DNA of 58,798 nt from an uncultured Pseudomonadota bacterium (GCA_903867225.1 CAIPQN010000052.1:1-58798); one strand, 5' to 3'. Shown: positions 36,164-46,648, counted from the stretch's first letter. The notes: generated from the sequence alone by a model not told the origin. A program made the numbers and translations.

Positions 36164-36703
36164 TTAGCGTCGCCAAACGCTTGCATGAAAAATGGGCGTG
36201 CGTACTTTTTGACTGCGTTGCGCCCATTTCCTCTTAATGTGATATACCCAAAATGTCTGCATTCCAAAATAACCGAGGGTTGAACACGTTACGCCTAGAA
36301 TAAAACACCCTGTTAAAAATGGTTGCCATACATCGCCCAGTGACGAAAAATCAAAATTTTCGGCGGCAGGTTGATTCAAAAACCATAAGCCAACTTGGTA
36401 TGCAAAATAAAATAATGGCGGCATCGTTAAGGGATTTGTCACCCAAACCAATGCCACTGAAATGGGTAAATTCGCTCGAAAATAAATTGCGGCTGCCGCT
36501 GCAAAAGCCATTTGAGTAGGGGTTGGAACCCATGCAAAAAATAAACCGACTGCAAATGCCATTGAAATTGACCTGCGATTTAAATGCCATAAATTTGGGT
36601 CGTGTAATTTCGCCCCCAAAAACTGTAGACTTTTATGCTGTTTAATCACTTCGGGATCGGGAATAAATTTGTGCATCCATTTTTGAATCAATTTTTTAGC
36701 CAT
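36164..36703 (-). CDS. DUF2062 family membrane protein
   Basis: A 179-residue inner-membrane protein. The DUF2062 core is visible: LNRRSISMAFAVGLFFAWVP, PTPTQMAFAAAAAIYFRANL and WVTNPLTMPPLFY, with several membrane segments. The C-terminus is basic. It diverges from comEC, its usual neighbour in gammaproteobacteria; the gap is only 32 bp, so promoters must overlap. Function unknown, perhaps envelope-related. Confidence 0.88.
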   Translation of the reverse strand: MAKKLIQKWMHKFIPDPEVIKQHKSLQFLGAKLHDPNLWHLNRRSISMAFAVGLFFAWVPTPTQMAFAAAAAIYFRANLPISVALVWVTNPLTMPPLFYFAYQVGLWFLNQPAAENFDFSSLGDVWQPFLTGCFILGVTCSTLGYFGMQTFWVYHIKRKWAQRSQKVRTPIFHASVWRR

Positions 36704-36735
36704 CGTCCTGTTTCCTTAATTATTATTTTTTTAAG

Positions 36736-39006
36736 ATGATTATTCACGCGTTGGCGTTTTTATGCGGTGATTTGGCATTACAACAATTTTCGCAACTTCC
36801 GCCAATTTCTGCATTGTTTATTATAAGTGCGTTAGCGGCAATTATGGCACGGTTGCGATATTGGCATTGTCTCTTTTTTACAATCGGTTTTTTGTGGGCA
36901 AGCGCATTTGGTTATTATCAATTAAACGACCGTTTATTACCTGAATTTGAAGGCATTCCTCTGACGATTACGGGCGAAATTGCCAACTTACCTGACCAAA
37001 ATCGACAACGTGCTAATTTTGAATTCACTATTTTAAAATCAAACGAAAAATTGCCCGAAAAAATAAAACTCAGTTGGTACGAACCAACCGCTATTTTACA
37101 CGCTGGCGAACAATGGACATTTACGGTGAAATTAAAACGTCCACACGCTAATTTTAACGTAGGTGGCAACGATTATGAACGTTGGTTATTCATGCAAAAC
37201 ATTGGCGCAACTGGAAATGTGACAAAAGAGCAGCCGATTTTTATTTCGGAATCACCTGTTTTTAATATCGACCGTTGTCGGCAAATTATTGGCGAAACAT
37301 TAACTAAAAATTATGGCGAAAATATTAGCGTGGCGTTATTAAAAGCGTTATCGATTGGTGATGATAACGGTTTAACTCCTAAAAATTGGGACACATTTCG
37401 GATTACAGGAACGACGCATTTAATTGTGATTTCAGGTTCGCATATCGCGTTGGTCGCGGGTTTGATTTATTGGCTAACGTTAAAAATTTGGACACATCTA
37501 AACATTTTACGTTTTTCGCCGCCACGCGCTGCTGCGTTAGCCAGTTTATTGACCGCGATAAGTTACGCGAGTTTGGCGGGTTATGTGATTCCAACAAAAC
37601 GTGCCGTGATTATGTTGAGTATGGTGGCAATAGCGAGTTTTTATCAGCGGCAATTTTCACATTTACAAAGTTTCGCTATTGCATTGTTAGCGATGCTAAT
37701 TTTCAATCCGACAATGTTGTTGTCGATTGGTTTTTGGTTGTCATTTTTAGCGGTTGCGCTGATTTTGTATCGTATTGCAGGGCGTTTAAAATCGCCGCCG
37801 AATTGGTTGAATGGCGTGGATATTCAACTCACGGTTTCATTGGGTTTATCGCCATTATTGTTATTCTTTTTTGGGCAAATGTCGCTGATTTCACCGTTAG
37901 TAAATTTTATCGCCGTGCCGATTGTCGAATTAGTCGTTGTGCCGTTTGCGTTAATTCACGTTGTGTTAATGTTTTCTTTTCCGTGGTTGGCAGATAAATT
38001 TTTTGTGGCATTAAATTTTGTTTTGCAATGGTTAATGAAAGGTTTTGAATTCGCACAAACCTTGCCGAATGCGGTTATTGATTCGCCGCCACCGTCATTT
38101 CTCACGCTAATTTTGGCGTGTTTAGGTTTGTTATGGTTATTTGCACCGCGCGGTATTCCAGCACGTTGGTTAGGTTTGATTTTAAATTTACCGTTGTTAT
38201 TTCCGATTATTCCAAAATTACATTATGGCGAAGCGATGGTGACGGTTTTGGATGTTGGGCAAGGTTTATCCGTGGCGGTACAGACTGAAAATCATCAATT
38301 ACTTTATGATGCGGGCGCAAAATTTCCGAATGGGGGAGGCGATATGGGAAAAAATGTTGTTTTGCCTTTTTTTCGTTATCAAAACGTGAAAAAACTGGAT
38401 ACGTTGTTAATTAGTCATGGCGATAATGATCATATTGGTGGCGCGAAATCGGTTTTGGATGGATTGCACGTTGAAGAAATTTTAACGAGTGTGCCAGAAA
38501 AATTTATACCGTATCAAACGACAATTTGCGAAACAGGGCAAAATTGGACGTGGGACGGCGTGATTTTCACCATGCTTTCACCCGCAAAAACGTTTGAAGG
38601 CGATAACAATAATTCGTGTGTATTGAAAATCGAAACAGAACAAAACGCCGTTTTATTAACGGGAGATATTGAAGCCACTGCGGAGAATTGGTTAGTTGAA
38701 AATATGCAAGAAAAATTACGCGCAAACGTGTTAATCGCACCTCATCACGGAAGCAAAACATCGTCAACAATGGCATTTTTAGAAACGGTGAAACCTGACA
38801 TAATTTTGATTCCTTCGGGTTATCGCAATCAATTTCATCATCCAAGCAAAGACGTTTTAGCGCGTTATCAAACAATTAATGCAAAATTTTTCACTAGCGC
38901 AAACAGTGGCGCGTTAAATGTTCATTTGAATTCGGAAAGTGTCAAAGTTGAAAGTTTGAGAAAAATAAACGGAAAGTATTGGAGTTTTATGGATTCGGTA
39001 TTTTGA
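36736..39006 (+). CDS. comEC: DNA internalisation competence protein ComEC/Rec2
   Basis: Inner-membrane channel for uptake of single-stranded DNA in natural transformation. The 756 residues have N-terminal membrane segments and an OB-like DUF4131 region (about 75-150). The competence domain follows (about 190-470, ALSIGDDNGLTP and VISGSHIALVAG), then a C-terminal metallo-beta-lactamase domain with DVGQGLSV, ISHGDNDHIGG and APHHGSKTSST. The metal ligands are present, so nuclease activity is possible. No other competence gene is visible nearby. Confidence 0.94.
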   Translation: MIIHALAFLCGDLALQQFSQLPPISALFIISALAAIMARLRYWHCLFFTIGFLWASAFGYYQLNDRLLPEFEGIPLTITGEIANLPDQNRQRANFEFTILKSNEKLPEKIKLSWYEPTAILHAGEQWTFTVKLKRPHANFNVGGNDYERWLFMQNIGATGNVTKEQPIFISESPVFNIDRCRQIIGETLTKNYGENISVALLKALSIGDDNGLTPKNWDTFRITGTTHLIVISGSHIALVAGLIYWLTLKIWTHLNILRFSPPRAAALASLLTAISYASLAGYVIPTKRAVIMLSMVAIASFYQRQFSHLQSFAIALLAMLIFNPTMLLSIGFWLSFLAVALILYRIAGRLKSPPNWLNGVDIQLTVSLGLSPLLLFFFGQMSLISPLVNFIAVPIVELVVVPFALIHVVLMFSFPWLADKFFVALNFVLQWLMKGFEFAQTLPNAVIDSPPPSFLTLILACLGLLWLFAPRGIPARWLGLILNLPLLFPIIPKLHYGEAMVTVLDVGQGLSVAVQTENHQLLYDAGAKFPNGGGDMGKNVVLPFFRYQNVKKLDTLLISHGDNDHIGGAKSVLDGLHVEEILTSVPEKFIPYQTTICETGQNWTWDGVIFTMLSPAKTFEGDNNNSCVLKIETEQNAVLLTGDIEATAENWLVENMQEKLRANVLIAPHHGSKTSSTMAFLETVKPDIILIPSGYRNQFHHPSKDVLARYQTINAKFFTSANSGALNVHLNSESVKVESLRKINGKYWSFMDSVF

Positions 39007-39087
39007 TATGTATAATCGCAAATGAAATTTCAAATAAATGTGTGACGAATCATTTAAAATTCACTTTGTTAATAAAAGGAAAACACC

Positions 39088-39429
39088 ATGACACAATTAA
39101 AACATCAATTTGATGTAGAACGTCGCAAAGGCAAACACATCGCTATGTTGACACTTGATTTTAGCGATTTGGATGATTCAAGTGAGACGGAAGGTGAACG
39201 ATTATTGCGAAAAATTGAGCAATCTATTCGTCAACGACTACGCGATGGTGATTCCGTTGCAAAAATTCACAATAATAGCTTTGTCGTTTTATTGGAAAGT
39301 CTTCACACACAAGACAATGCTGAAAAAGTCGCTGATGCTTTGATTGAAAATTTATCAGAATCGCTAAAGATGGGCAGTAAAGAATTTAACGCGAGTGTGC
39401 GTGTTGATTTCATTGAACACGAAGATTAA
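39088..39429 (+). CDS. stand-alone degenerate GGDEF-domain protein
   Basis: A 113-residue protein that matches the central part of GGDEF domains: RRKGKHIAMLTLDFSDLDD corresponds to the usual G..HALLFLDLD-x-F, ERLLRKIEQSIRQRLRDGD to the following helix, SVAKIHNNSFVVLLES to the active loop, and a final beta strand to SVRVDFIE. The GGDEF sequence itself is replaced by HNNSF (61-65), and the N-terminal part of the domain is missing. It cannot be a diguanylate cyclase; it may bind something or regulate a partner. It has an AGGA site before its ATG and stands alone. Confidence 0.7.
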   Translation: MTQLKHQFDVERRKGKHIAMLTLDFSDLDDSSETEGERLLRKIEQSIRQRLRDGDSVAKIHNNSFVVLLESLHTQDNAEKVADALIENLSESLKMGSKEFNASVRVDFIEHED

Positions 39430-39441
39430 TTTTCAATAAAT

Positions 39442-40311
39442 TCAAGTTTGATTTAAAAACCGTTCTCGCGCCGTATTCGCATAAACGAACAATTCAAAAA
39501 GTTTCGCATTATCGCCAGATTCAATTAAATTCTGAATGGCGGTAATTTCGGTTTTGAATTGTTCCAATAGCGGCAAAAGTTCGGTTTTATTGGCTTCGCA
39601 AATCGCTGTCCACATGGTTGGATCACTTGATGCGATACGCGTAAAATCTCGGAATCCTCCCGCCGCATATTTAAAAATATCTTCTTGTTCATCGCGTCGC
39701 CCCAACATATCTACCAAACCAAACGCTAAAATATGCGGTAAATGGCTTGTTGCCGCTAAAACGCTGTCATGTTGTTGCACATCCATAATCGAAACCAACG
39801 CGCCGATTTCTTGCCAAAATTGCTGTGTTTTTTGCAATGCTTCGGCATTTGTATTTTCAACAGGCGTAAGAATGAGGCGTTTATTTAAAAATAAATCGAC
39901 TAACGACGCTTGAACACCGCTATTTTCAGCACCTGCAATTGGATGAGCAGGAATGAAATTGGGCGGCATAAAACCAAACACTTTCTCTGCCGCTTCAATC
40001 ACATTGCCTTTTGTGCTGCCAACATCGAAATAAACAGTTTCCGTTGACCAAAATGGTTTAAGCATTTTAAAAATACTTTCCGTTGCGGCGACGGGCGTAG
40101 CGATAATCACACAATCTGTGTTGCAAACCGCCGCTTCAATATCTGTATAAAATTCGTCAATGACGCTTAAATCTTTGGCGATTTGTAAATTCTCAACATC
40201 GTCCAAACGCCCAAAACCCACTATCGTTTCAACTAAATTTTGAGTGCGAGCCACTTTCGCAATTGAACCGCCAATTAAACCTACGCCAATGACGCATATT
40301 TTTTTAAACAT
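39442..40311 (-). CDS. tyrA: prephenate/arogenate dehydrogenase
   Basis: NAD(P)-dependent oxidative decarboxylation of prephenate (or arogenate) on the route to tyrosine. The 289 residues match the monofunctional form without chorismate mutase. The Rossmann motif VIGVGLIGGSIAK starts at residue 5, the conserved catalytic region reads PAHPIAGAENSG, and a C-terminal helical dimer domain follows. It overlaps hisC by 8 bp. Substrate preference cannot be told from sequence by eye. Confidence 0.9.
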   Translation of the reverse strand: MFKKICVIGVGLIGGSIAKVARTQNLVETIVGFGRLDDVENLQIAKDLSVIDEFYTDIEAAVCNTDCVIIATPVAATESIFKMLKPFWSTETVYFDVGSTKGNVIEAAEKVFGFMPPNFIPAHPIAGAENSGVQASLVDLFLNKRLILTPVENTNAEALQKTQQFWQEIGALVSIMDVQQHDSVLAATSHLPHILAFGLVDMLGRRDEQEDIFKYAAGGFRDFTRIASSDPTMWTAICEANKTELLPLLEQFKTEITAIQNLIESGDNAKLFELFVYANTARERFLNQT

Positions 40312-41407
40312 TCGTTAAAACTTCCTTCAATGCAGTTAAAAATTTTGCATTTTCAGTGGGCGTACCGATGCTGATGCGTAAGAAGTTCGGCATTTCATAA
40401 ACATCCACAGGACGAACAATTACGCCTTTTCGTAACAACTTTTCATAAATTGGTAAACCCGCTTGTTTCAAATCAACAGAAACAAAATTACCTGCTGATG
40501 GAATCCACGTTAGATTTAATGCTTTAAAACTGTCTGTGAGTTGCTTCATGCCGAATGTGTTATTTTCGACGGTTATGCGAACGTGTTCCTCGTCATTTAA
40601 TGCCGCTTCAGCTGCCGCTAAAGCCAGTGAATTATTATTAAACGGCTGGCGAACACGATTTAATAAATCGGCGATTTCGACACTCGATAAACTGTAACCG
40701 ACACGCAAACCAGCTAAACCGTAGGCTTTTGAAAAAGTGCGCGTAATAATTAAATTCGGGAATTTTTTTAACCATGAAACGGAATCAACCGTTTCGATTT
40801 GACTGACAAATTCAAAATACGCTTCGTCCAACACGCAAATAACGTGTTCGGGTAAAAGATTTATAAAATGTTCAATCGCTTCTTGTTTAAGCAATGTGCC
40901 TGTCGGATTATTTGGATTGGCAATAAATACGATGCGGGTTTTCGCAGTCACGCGGTCTAACATTTGGATTAAATCATGCCCGTAATTCAACGCTGGCGTG
41001 ACCACCGCTTTTGCGCCAACGGCTTGTGTCACAATTGGATAAACAGCAAAAGCGTGTTGTGAAAAAATCACTTCGTTTTCAGGTGTTAAAAAAGCACGAG
41101 CGACCAATTCCAAAATTTCATTTGAACCATTACCAAGAGTGATTTGCTCTATTGAAACCGCGTATTTTTTTGCTAACGTATTTTTTAAATGAAAACCGCT
41201 GCCGTCAGGATATAACGCCAAATTCTCCATTGCATTTTGAATCGCGGCGCGTGCTTTTTCGCCAATGCCTAACGGGTTTTCGTTAGACGCAAGTTTCACA
41301 ATGTTAGAAATTCCTAATTCACGTTCTAATTCTTCAATCGGTTTGCCCGCTTTGTAAGGAATCAATTTTTGTACGCCTTCAACAGCAAGAGAATAAATGT
41401 TTGTCAT
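40304..41407 (-). CDS. hisC: histidinol-phosphate aminotransferase
   Basis: PLP enzyme of histidine synthesis; in many bacteria a HisC paralogue also transaminates aromatic precursors. The 367 residues show the conserved KLASNENPLG, the ANPNNPTG loop and the PLP-lysine region TRTFSKAYGLAGLRVGY. It is the first gene of hisC-tyrA, so a role in tyrosine/phenylalanine supply is likely in addition to, or instead of, histidine. Confidence 0.92.
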   Translation of the reverse strand: MTNIYSLAVEGVQKLIPYKAGKPIEELERELGISNIVKLASNENPLGIGEKARAAIQNAMENLALYPDGSGFHLKNTLAKKYAVSIEQITLGNGSNEILELVARAFLTPENEVIFSQHAFAVYPIVTQAVGAKAVVTPALNYGHDLIQMLDRVTAKTRIVFIANPNNPTGTLLKQEAIEHFINLLPEHVICVLDEAYFEFVSQIETVDSVSWLKKFPNLIITRTFSKAYGLAGLRVGYSLSSVEIADLLNRVRQPFNNNSLALAAAEAALNDEEHVRITVENNTFGMKQLTDSFKALNLTWIPSAGNFVSVDLKQAGLPIYEKLLRKGVIVRPVDVYEMPNFLRISIGTPTENAKFLTALKEVLTNV

Positions 41408-41602
41408 AAAATTTTTAGATTAGAAGTAAAAAGATAAAAAAATGGTGTGTTCGGAATGCACAGCACGAAATCAGCTGCGACTAAACTATTCAAAAAGAGC
41501 AGTACCAAAAAGTTACTTAAGTCATTATTTCAGATGCTGTTTTTAAATCCCGAAACTCGCACATCCCTGCCATTTATGCGCTAACCGAGCATAATTGATT
41601 AT

Positions 41603-42460
41603 CTAAGCCACAAACACCGAGGCATTACGGATTTTTTTCATGGCATTTTGTTCGAGCTGACGAATGCGTTCGGCAGAAACGTTATATTTCGCCGCCAAAT
41701 CTTGCAACGTCAATTTCTTTTCAACCAACCAACGACTCGCCAAAATATCTAAACTGCGTTCGTCCAAGGTTTTCATTGCTTCGGTTAATAATTCATGCTC
41801 ACGTCCTTCCCAATCTGACGCTTCTAGTAATTCGGCAGGATCGGCATGATATTTTTGTAAATAATTTACGGGTGCAGAATAATTTTCATCGTCGCTGTCA
41901 TCGTTCGACATATCAAACGACATATCGTGACTACTCAAGCGTTTTTCCATTTCATAAACATCACTCAAATTCACATTCAAATCTGCTGCAATCGCTTGTG
42001 CATCGTCATGTGAAAGCCAATTCAAATCTTTTTTCATTTTGCGTAAATTAAAAAATAATTTACGTTGGGCTTTCGTGGTTGCAATTTTGACGATGCCCCA
42101 ATTTTTAATCACATATTCGTGAATTTCGGCTTTAATCCAATGCACTGCAAATGACACCAAACGCACGCCCATATTAGGATCGAAACGTTTTACGGCTTTC
42201 ATTAAACCGACGTTGCCTTCTTGAATTAAATCTGGCATCGACAAACCGTAGCCGCTATAACCGCGTGCGACATGCACCACAAAACGCAAATTGGTCATAA
42301 CCAATTCACGAGCGGCTTCCAAATCGCCGTCATCACGAAAACGTAACGCAAGTTCGCGTTCTTGTTCACTGGTCAATTGCGGCATTTGACGAACAACATT
42401 TAAGTAAGCGTCAAACGTTCCAACAGATAAATTTGTAGGTAAAGCTAAAGCGTTTGTCAT
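41603..42460 (-). CDS. rpoH: RNA polymerase sigma-32 (heat shock) factor
   Basis: Directs transcription of heat-shock chaperone and protease genes. I chose the ATG at 42460 (285 residues), preceded by GAGGTA; the 19-codon extension has no such site. Region 2 reads [18 protein letters not shown] and the RpoH box [17 protein letters not shown] is typical. Region 4 ends [16 protein letters not shown]. The gene diverges from nirF across 119 bp. No heme or phosphate context is implied by the pair. Confidence 0.94.
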   Translation of the reverse strand: MTNALALPTNLSVGTFDAYLNVVRQMPQLTSEQERELALRFRDDGDLEAARELVMTNLRFVVHVARGYSGYGLSMPDLIQEGNVGLMKAVKRFDPNMGVRLVSFAVHWIKAEIHEYVIKNWGIVKIATTKAQRKLFFNLRKMKKDLNWLSHDDAQAIAADLNVNLSDVYEMEKRLSSHDMSFDMSNDDSDDENYSAPVNYLQKYHADPAELLEASDWEGREHELLTEAMKTLDERSLDILASRWLVEKKLTLQDLAAKYNVSAERIRQLEQNAMKKIRNASVFVA

Positions 42461-42497
42461 AATAAAAATACCTCGTTGTCTTTGAATAATTGGGGAA

Positions 42498-42506
42498 ATT
42501 CTAACA
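42498..42506 (-). promoter_or_regulatory. candidate extended -10 promoter of rpoH
   Basis: On the minus strand TGTTAGAAT forms a TG-n-TAGAAT extended -10 box, 38 bp upstream of the rpoH ATG. A -35 box is not clear. Confidence 0.35.
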
Positions 42507-42579
42507 TTTTTTAGCATGAATGAATGCCTTTTCTTGCTATTATGCTCGGCATTATTCCTTTTGTTTTTTAGTCGTTTTT

Positions 42580-43746
42580 ATGAAAAAAATTGTTTCTTTT
42601 TTGGGTTTAATTTTTACCCTAAATGTTCACGCTGACAATTTACGAGCCACAGGTGATTTGGGTTTAGTGATTGAGCGTGAATCAAATTCTGCTCTAATTA
42701 TCAACACGTCACAACCAAGTCAGCTCGCTAAAATCGAAGGTCTAGGTGATTTATCACACGCTTCGGTGGTTTTTTCGCGTGATGAACATTTTGCTTATGT
42801 TTTTGGGCGCGATGGCGGCTTGACTAAAATAGACTTGCTCTTAGATGAGGTCGAAAAGCGAATAATTCAAGGGGGAAATTCAATTGGTGGTGCAATTTCT
42901 CAAGACGGCGAAATTATTGGTGTTTCAAACTATGAACCTGCGAGCGTGAAATTATTTTCAGCTGAAACGCTAGAATTACTTGCCGACATTCCAGCCATCG
43001 ATGCAAATGGAAAATTATCGAAAACAGTTGGATTGGTTGATGCTCCAAATCAAAAATTTGTGGTGAGCTTGTTTGACGCGGGTGAAATTTGGGTAATTGA
43101 TGCAAAAAATCCAAAATCACCACAAATTCAAAAATTCACCAACATCGGCAAACAACCTTATGATGCGCTAATTTCATCCGATGGACGTTATTACATTGCG
43201 GGTTTATTTGGTGAAAAAGGTTTGGCATTGTTGGATTTGTGGCATCCCGAATTGGGCGTAAAACGTATTTTGGAAAATTATGGCAAAGACGATGAGAAAT
43301 TGCCCGTTTATAAAATGCCACATTTTGAAGGTTGGGCAATGACTTCGGATTATGTTTTTGTGCCAGCCGTTGGACGGCATGAAGTGTTAGTTGTCGATAA
43401 AAAAACGTGGCAACTCATTAAAACGATTCCCGTGGTTGGACAACCCGTTTTTGTCATGGCGCGACCTGATGGGCGACAAATTTGGGTGAATTTTGCTATG
43501 CCCGATAATGCACAAATTCAAATTATTGATGCCAGCAAATTAGAAATTCAAAAAACATTTAGCGCGGGAAAAGCGGCGTTGCATTTTGAATTCACACCAC
43601 GCGGCGAACAGGTTTGGATTGCGTTGCGCGACGATAATGCGGTTGCTATTTATGATACCGATACGTTGAAAGAAGTGGCACGTTTGCCTGCTGAAAAACC
43701 AAATGGGATTTTCTTTTCAGCGCGAGCGCATCGGATTGGAATGTAA
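42580..43746 (+). CDS. nirF: NirF-like heme d1 biosynthesis protein
   Basis: NirF acts late in heme d1 synthesis, in the periplasm, as a tetrapyrrole-binding beta-propeller dehydrogenase. I start it at the ATG at 42580 (388 residues), which gives a signal peptide (MKKIVSFLGLIFTLNVHA). The mature chain has repeated propeller blades (for example FAYVFGRDGGLTKID, ISSDGRYYIAGLFGEKG, MARPDGRQIWVNFA, FTPRGEQVWIALRDDNA). It is followed by two siroheme-decarboxylase genes. The heme d1 enzyme nirS is not in the window. Confidence 0.85.
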   Translation: MKKIVSFLGLIFTLNVHADNLRATGDLGLVIERESNSALIINTSQPSQLAKIEGLGDLSHASVVFSRDEHFAYVFGRDGGLTKIDLLLDEVEKRIIQGGNSIGGAISQDGEIIGVSNYEPASVKLFSAETLELLADIPAIDANGKLSKTVGLVDAPNQKFVVSLFDAGEIWVIDAKNPKSPQIQKFTNIGKQPYDALISSDGRYYIAGLFGEKGLALLDLWHPELGVKRILENYGKDDEKLPVYKMPHFEGWAMTSDYVFVPAVGRHEVLVVDKKTWQLIKTIPVVGQPVFVMARPDGRQIWVNFAMPDNAQIQIIDASKLEIQKTFSAGKAALHFEFTPRGEQVWIALRDDNAVAIYDTDTLKEVARLPAEKPNGIFFSARAHRIGM

Positions 43747-43748
43747 TT

Positions 43749-44207
43749 GTGCTGACCGATTTACAAAAAAAATTGCTCAATGATTTTCAACGTAATTTTC
43801 CGCTTTCACCAACGCCTTACGCCGATATTGCTGTGCAATTAAATGTGACTGAAAGCGAAGTTTTGCAAGCCTTTCAAGATTTAAATAAACAAAATTTTAT
43901 CAGTCGAATCGGTGCCATTATTCCACCGAATAAAATTGGAATAAGTACATTAGCCGCAATGTCTGTCCCTGAAAATGAATTAGAACGTGTTGCAAAACAA
44001 GTTAGCTTTTTCAGCGAAGTAAATCATAATTACGAGCGTGAAAATGCGTTAAATTTGTGGTTTGTGATTATTGCAAATAACACGGCACATTTGAACGAAG
44101 TGATTAAAGCAATTGAAGTTGAAACAGGTTTTAACGTACTACGTTTTCCATTGGAAAAAGAATTTTTTATCGATTTAAGTTTTCAGTTGGATTTCAAAAA
44201 TGCTTGA
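43749..44207 (+). CDS. siroheme decarboxylase subunit, AhbA/NirD-type
   Basis: Removes acetate carboxyl groups from siroheme, giving didecarboxysiroheme, with an AhbB/NirH-type partner. The 152 residues, started at GTG two bases after the nirF stop, carry an Lrp/AsnC-like winged helix (about 5-60) and the ligand domain with HNYERENALNLWFVI. The usual tail motif (here FPLEKEFFIDLSFQ) follows. It overlaps the next gene by 8 bp. Confidence 0.85.
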   Translation: MLTDLQKKLLNDFQRNFPLSPTPYADIAVQLNVTESEVLQAFQDLNKQNFISRIGAIIPPNKIGISTLAAMSVPENELERVAKQVSFFSEVNHNYERENALNLWFVIIANNTAHLNEVIKAIEVETGFNVLRFPLEKEFFIDLSFQLDFKNA

Positions 44208-44688
44208 TGATTTGAATCAACAATTACTGGCGCAACTTGCTGAAGGTTTGCCAATTTGTTCACGCCCATATTTAGAAATTAGCGAAGCGTTGGGAATTGA
44301 AGAATCTGAAGTGATTGAACGATTAGCGCAATTACAATCAAACGGAATTATCAAACGCTTTGGTGTGATTGTGAAACACGCTGCAATTGGTTATCGCGCC
44401 AATGCCATGTGTGTCTGGAAAGTTCCCGAAGAAAAAATTGATGAAATCGCGCAGTATTTATTGGAATTTCCATTCGTAACGCTTTGTTATCAACGTCCCG
44501 CCTTGTTTGAATGGGATTACAATTTATACTGCATGATTCATGGAAAAGATAAAAATACGGTTCTTGCTCAAATAGCAGAAATTAATGTTCACCCAAAAAT
44601 GCAGCAAGCATTTCAACATCAAGTGTTATTTAGTCGCCGATGTTTTAAACAACGCGGTGCGGTTTATTCAACAACGCTTAATCATTAG
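44200..44688 (+). CDS. siroheme decarboxylase subunit, AhbB/NirH-type
   Basis: Second decarboxylase subunit, 162 residues. The AsnC-like N-terminus ([20 protein letters not shown]) is followed by [39 protein letters not shown] and the characteristic [15 protein letters not shown] end. Together with the gene upstream it forms a heterodimer of the kind split as nirD/L and nirG/H in other genomes. Only two of the usual four genes are here, and nirJ and nirE are absent. Confidence 0.85.
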   Translation: MLDDLNQQLLAQLAEGLPICSRPYLEISEALGIEESEVIERLAQLQSNGIIKRFGVIVKHAAIGYRANAMCVWKVPEEKIDEIAQYLLEFPFVTLCYQRPALFEWDYNLYCMIHGKDKNTVLAQIAEINVHPKMQQAFQHQVLFSRRCFKQRGAVYSTTLNH

Positions 44689-44695
44689 GATTTTC

Positions 44696-46636
44696 ATGTC
44701 AGACCACAAAATTTACCCCGTTAAACCAAAAATTGCTGAACACGCGCATATTAACGCAGAGCAATATCACGCGCTGTATCAACAATCTATTCAACATCCC
44801 GAAGAATTTTGGGCAAAAAAAGCCGTGCAATTTTTAGATTGGCATTCAACCGATTGGAAACAGGTTTTGGATTACGATTTTTCAACGGCAAAAATGCGTT
44901 GGTTTGAGGGTGGAAAACTCAATGTGAGCGTCAATTGTTTGGATAGACATTTGCCAACAAAAGCGAATCAAACAGCCATTATTTGGGAAGGCGATAATCC
45001 TGAAAATGATAAGAAACTCACTTACGCGCAATTGCACGAACAAGTTTGTAAATTTGCCAACGTGTTGAAAAATCACGGCGTTCAAAAAGGCGACCGCGTT
45101 TGTATTTATATGCCTATGATTTTGGAAGTTTCGGTCGTGATGTTGGCTTGTTCACGAATTGGCGCGGTGCATTCAATCGTATTTGGTGGCTTTTCTGCCG
45201 AATCGTTGAAAGAACGCATTTTAGATTGTGATTGCCGTTATGTGATTTGCGCTGATGAAGGTTATCGTGGCGGCAAAGTCATTCCAATGAAAACGACGGT
45301 TGATAAAGCTCTCGAAAATTGTCCGAATGTTCAAAGCGTTTTTGTGGTTAAAAATACTGCGAATCAAATCGGCTGGAATGAAAAACGGGATTTTTGGTTT
45401 CATGACGAGATGGCGAGTGCGTCAAATGTTTGCGAACCTGAATGGATGGATGCAGAAGATCCGCTTTTCATTTTGTACACGTCAGGTTCGACAGGAAAAC
45501 CAAAAGGCGTTTTGCACACCACAGGCGGTTATTTACTTTATGCCGCGATGACGCATAAATACATTTTCGATTATCAAGACGGAGAAATTTATTGGTGTAC
45601 GGCGGATGTCGGTTGGATTACGGGGCATTCTTATGTGATTTACGCGCCACTTTGCAACGGCGCAACCACGCTGATGTTTGAAGGTGTGCCGATGTATCCG
45701 ACGGCTTCGCGTTTTTGGGATGTGGTTGACAAACATCAAGTGAACATTTTTTACACCGCCCCGACCGCGATTCGCGCCTTGATGGCAGAAGGTGATGAAT
45801 TTGTGACGCGAACAGAACGAACCAGTTTGCGGATTTTGGGAAGTGTCGGTGAACCGATTAACTCCGAGGCGTGGGAATGGTATTACCACGTTGTCGGTCA
45901 CAACGAATGCCCGATTGTCGATACTTGGTGGCAAACCGAAACAGGCGGTATTTTAATTACGCCGCTGGTTGGAGCGATGGATTTAAAACCAGGTTCGGCA
46001 ACACGTCCGTTTTTTGGTGTGCAACCCGTGATTTTGGACAACGACGGACATATTCAACACGGCGCGGCAGAAGGCATTTTAGCGATTCGATTCCCGACAC
46101 CAGGAATGGCGCGAACCATTTACGGCGACCATCAGCGTTTTATCGATACTTATTTCAAACTTTATCCGAATTATTATTTTACAGGCGACGGCGCACGACG
46201 TGATGAAGATGGCTATTTTTGGATTACGGGGCGAGTTGATGATGTGTTAAATGTGTCTGGGCATCGAATGGGAACGGCTGAAATTGAAGACGCGCTCGAT
46301 TTACACGAACACGTTGCAGAATCTGCCGTTGTCGGTTTTCCGCACGCGATAAAAGGGCAGGGGATTTATGCTTATGTTTCGCTAAAACACGACACGCCTC
46401 CGTCGGATGAATTGAAAAAAGAGCTTGTTCAATTAGTTCGTAATGAAATTGGCGCGATTGCGACAATTGATGTCATTCAATGGTCGCCGAATTTGCCAAA
46501 AACCCGTTCGGGTAAAATTATGCGTCGTATTTTGCGGAAAATTGCTGCCAATGAACTCGATAATTTGGGTGATATTTCAACATTGGCAGATTCGTCAGTG
46601 GTTGAAGATATTATTGCGAATCGACACGTTATTTAA
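44696..46636 (+). CDS. acs: acetyl-CoA synthetase
   Basis: Activates acetate to acetyl-CoA through acetyl-AMP. I use the ATG at 44696 (646 residues, MSDHKIYPV...), preceded by AGGA; a frame extended to 44585 overlaps the gene upstream and is not supported. The adenylate-forming motifs [11 protein letters not shown] and [16 protein letters not shown] and the C-terminal [11 protein letters not shown] (acetylatable Lys) are intact. It starts 8 bp after the decarboxylase gene and may share its transcript. Confidence 0.95.
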   Translation: MSDHKIYPVKPKIAEHAHINAEQYHALYQQSIQHPEEFWAKKAVQFLDWHSTDWKQVLDYDFSTAKMRWFEGGKLNVSVNCLDRHLPTKANQTAIIWEGDNPENDKKLTYAQLHEQVCKFANVLKNHGVQKGDRVCIYMPMILEVSVVMLACSRIGAVHSIVFGGFSAESLKERILDCDCRYVICADEGYRGGKVIPMKTTVDKALENCPNVQSVFVVKNTANQIGWNEKRDFWFHDEMASASNVCEPEWMDAEDPLFILYTSGSTGKPKGVLHTTGGYLLYAAMTHKYIFDYQDGEIYWCTADVGWITGHSYVIYAPLCNGATTLMFEGVPMYPTASRFWDVVDKHQVNIFYTAPTAIRALMAEGDEFVTRTERTSLRILGSVGEPINSEAWEWYYHVVGHNECPIVDTWWQTETGGILITPLVGAMDLKPGSATRPFFGVQPVILDNDGHIQHGAAEGILAIRFPTPGMARTIYGDHQRFIDTYFKLYPNYYFTGDGARRDEDGYFWITGRVDDVLNVSGHRMGTAEIEDALDLHEHVAESAVVGFPHAIKGQGIYAYVSLKHDTPPSDELKKELVQLVRNEIGAIATIDVIQWSPNLPKTRSGKIMRRILRKIAANELDNLGDISTLADSSVVEDIIANRHVI

Positions 46637-46648
46637 TTTCAAAAAAAC

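Noticed and set aside
37386..37997. 203-codon frame on the plus strand
   Set aside because: Lies entirely within comEC in another frame; no ribosome-binding site or known motif.
42461..42517. N-terminal extension of rpoH
   Set aside because: The 19 extra codons include the promoter-like segment and lack a ribosome-binding site; the ATG at 42460 has GAGGTA.
44585..44695. N-terminal extension of acs
   Set aside because: It overlaps the upstream decarboxylase gene almost completely and does not resemble acetyl-CoA synthetase; the ATG at 44696 has its own AGGA site.
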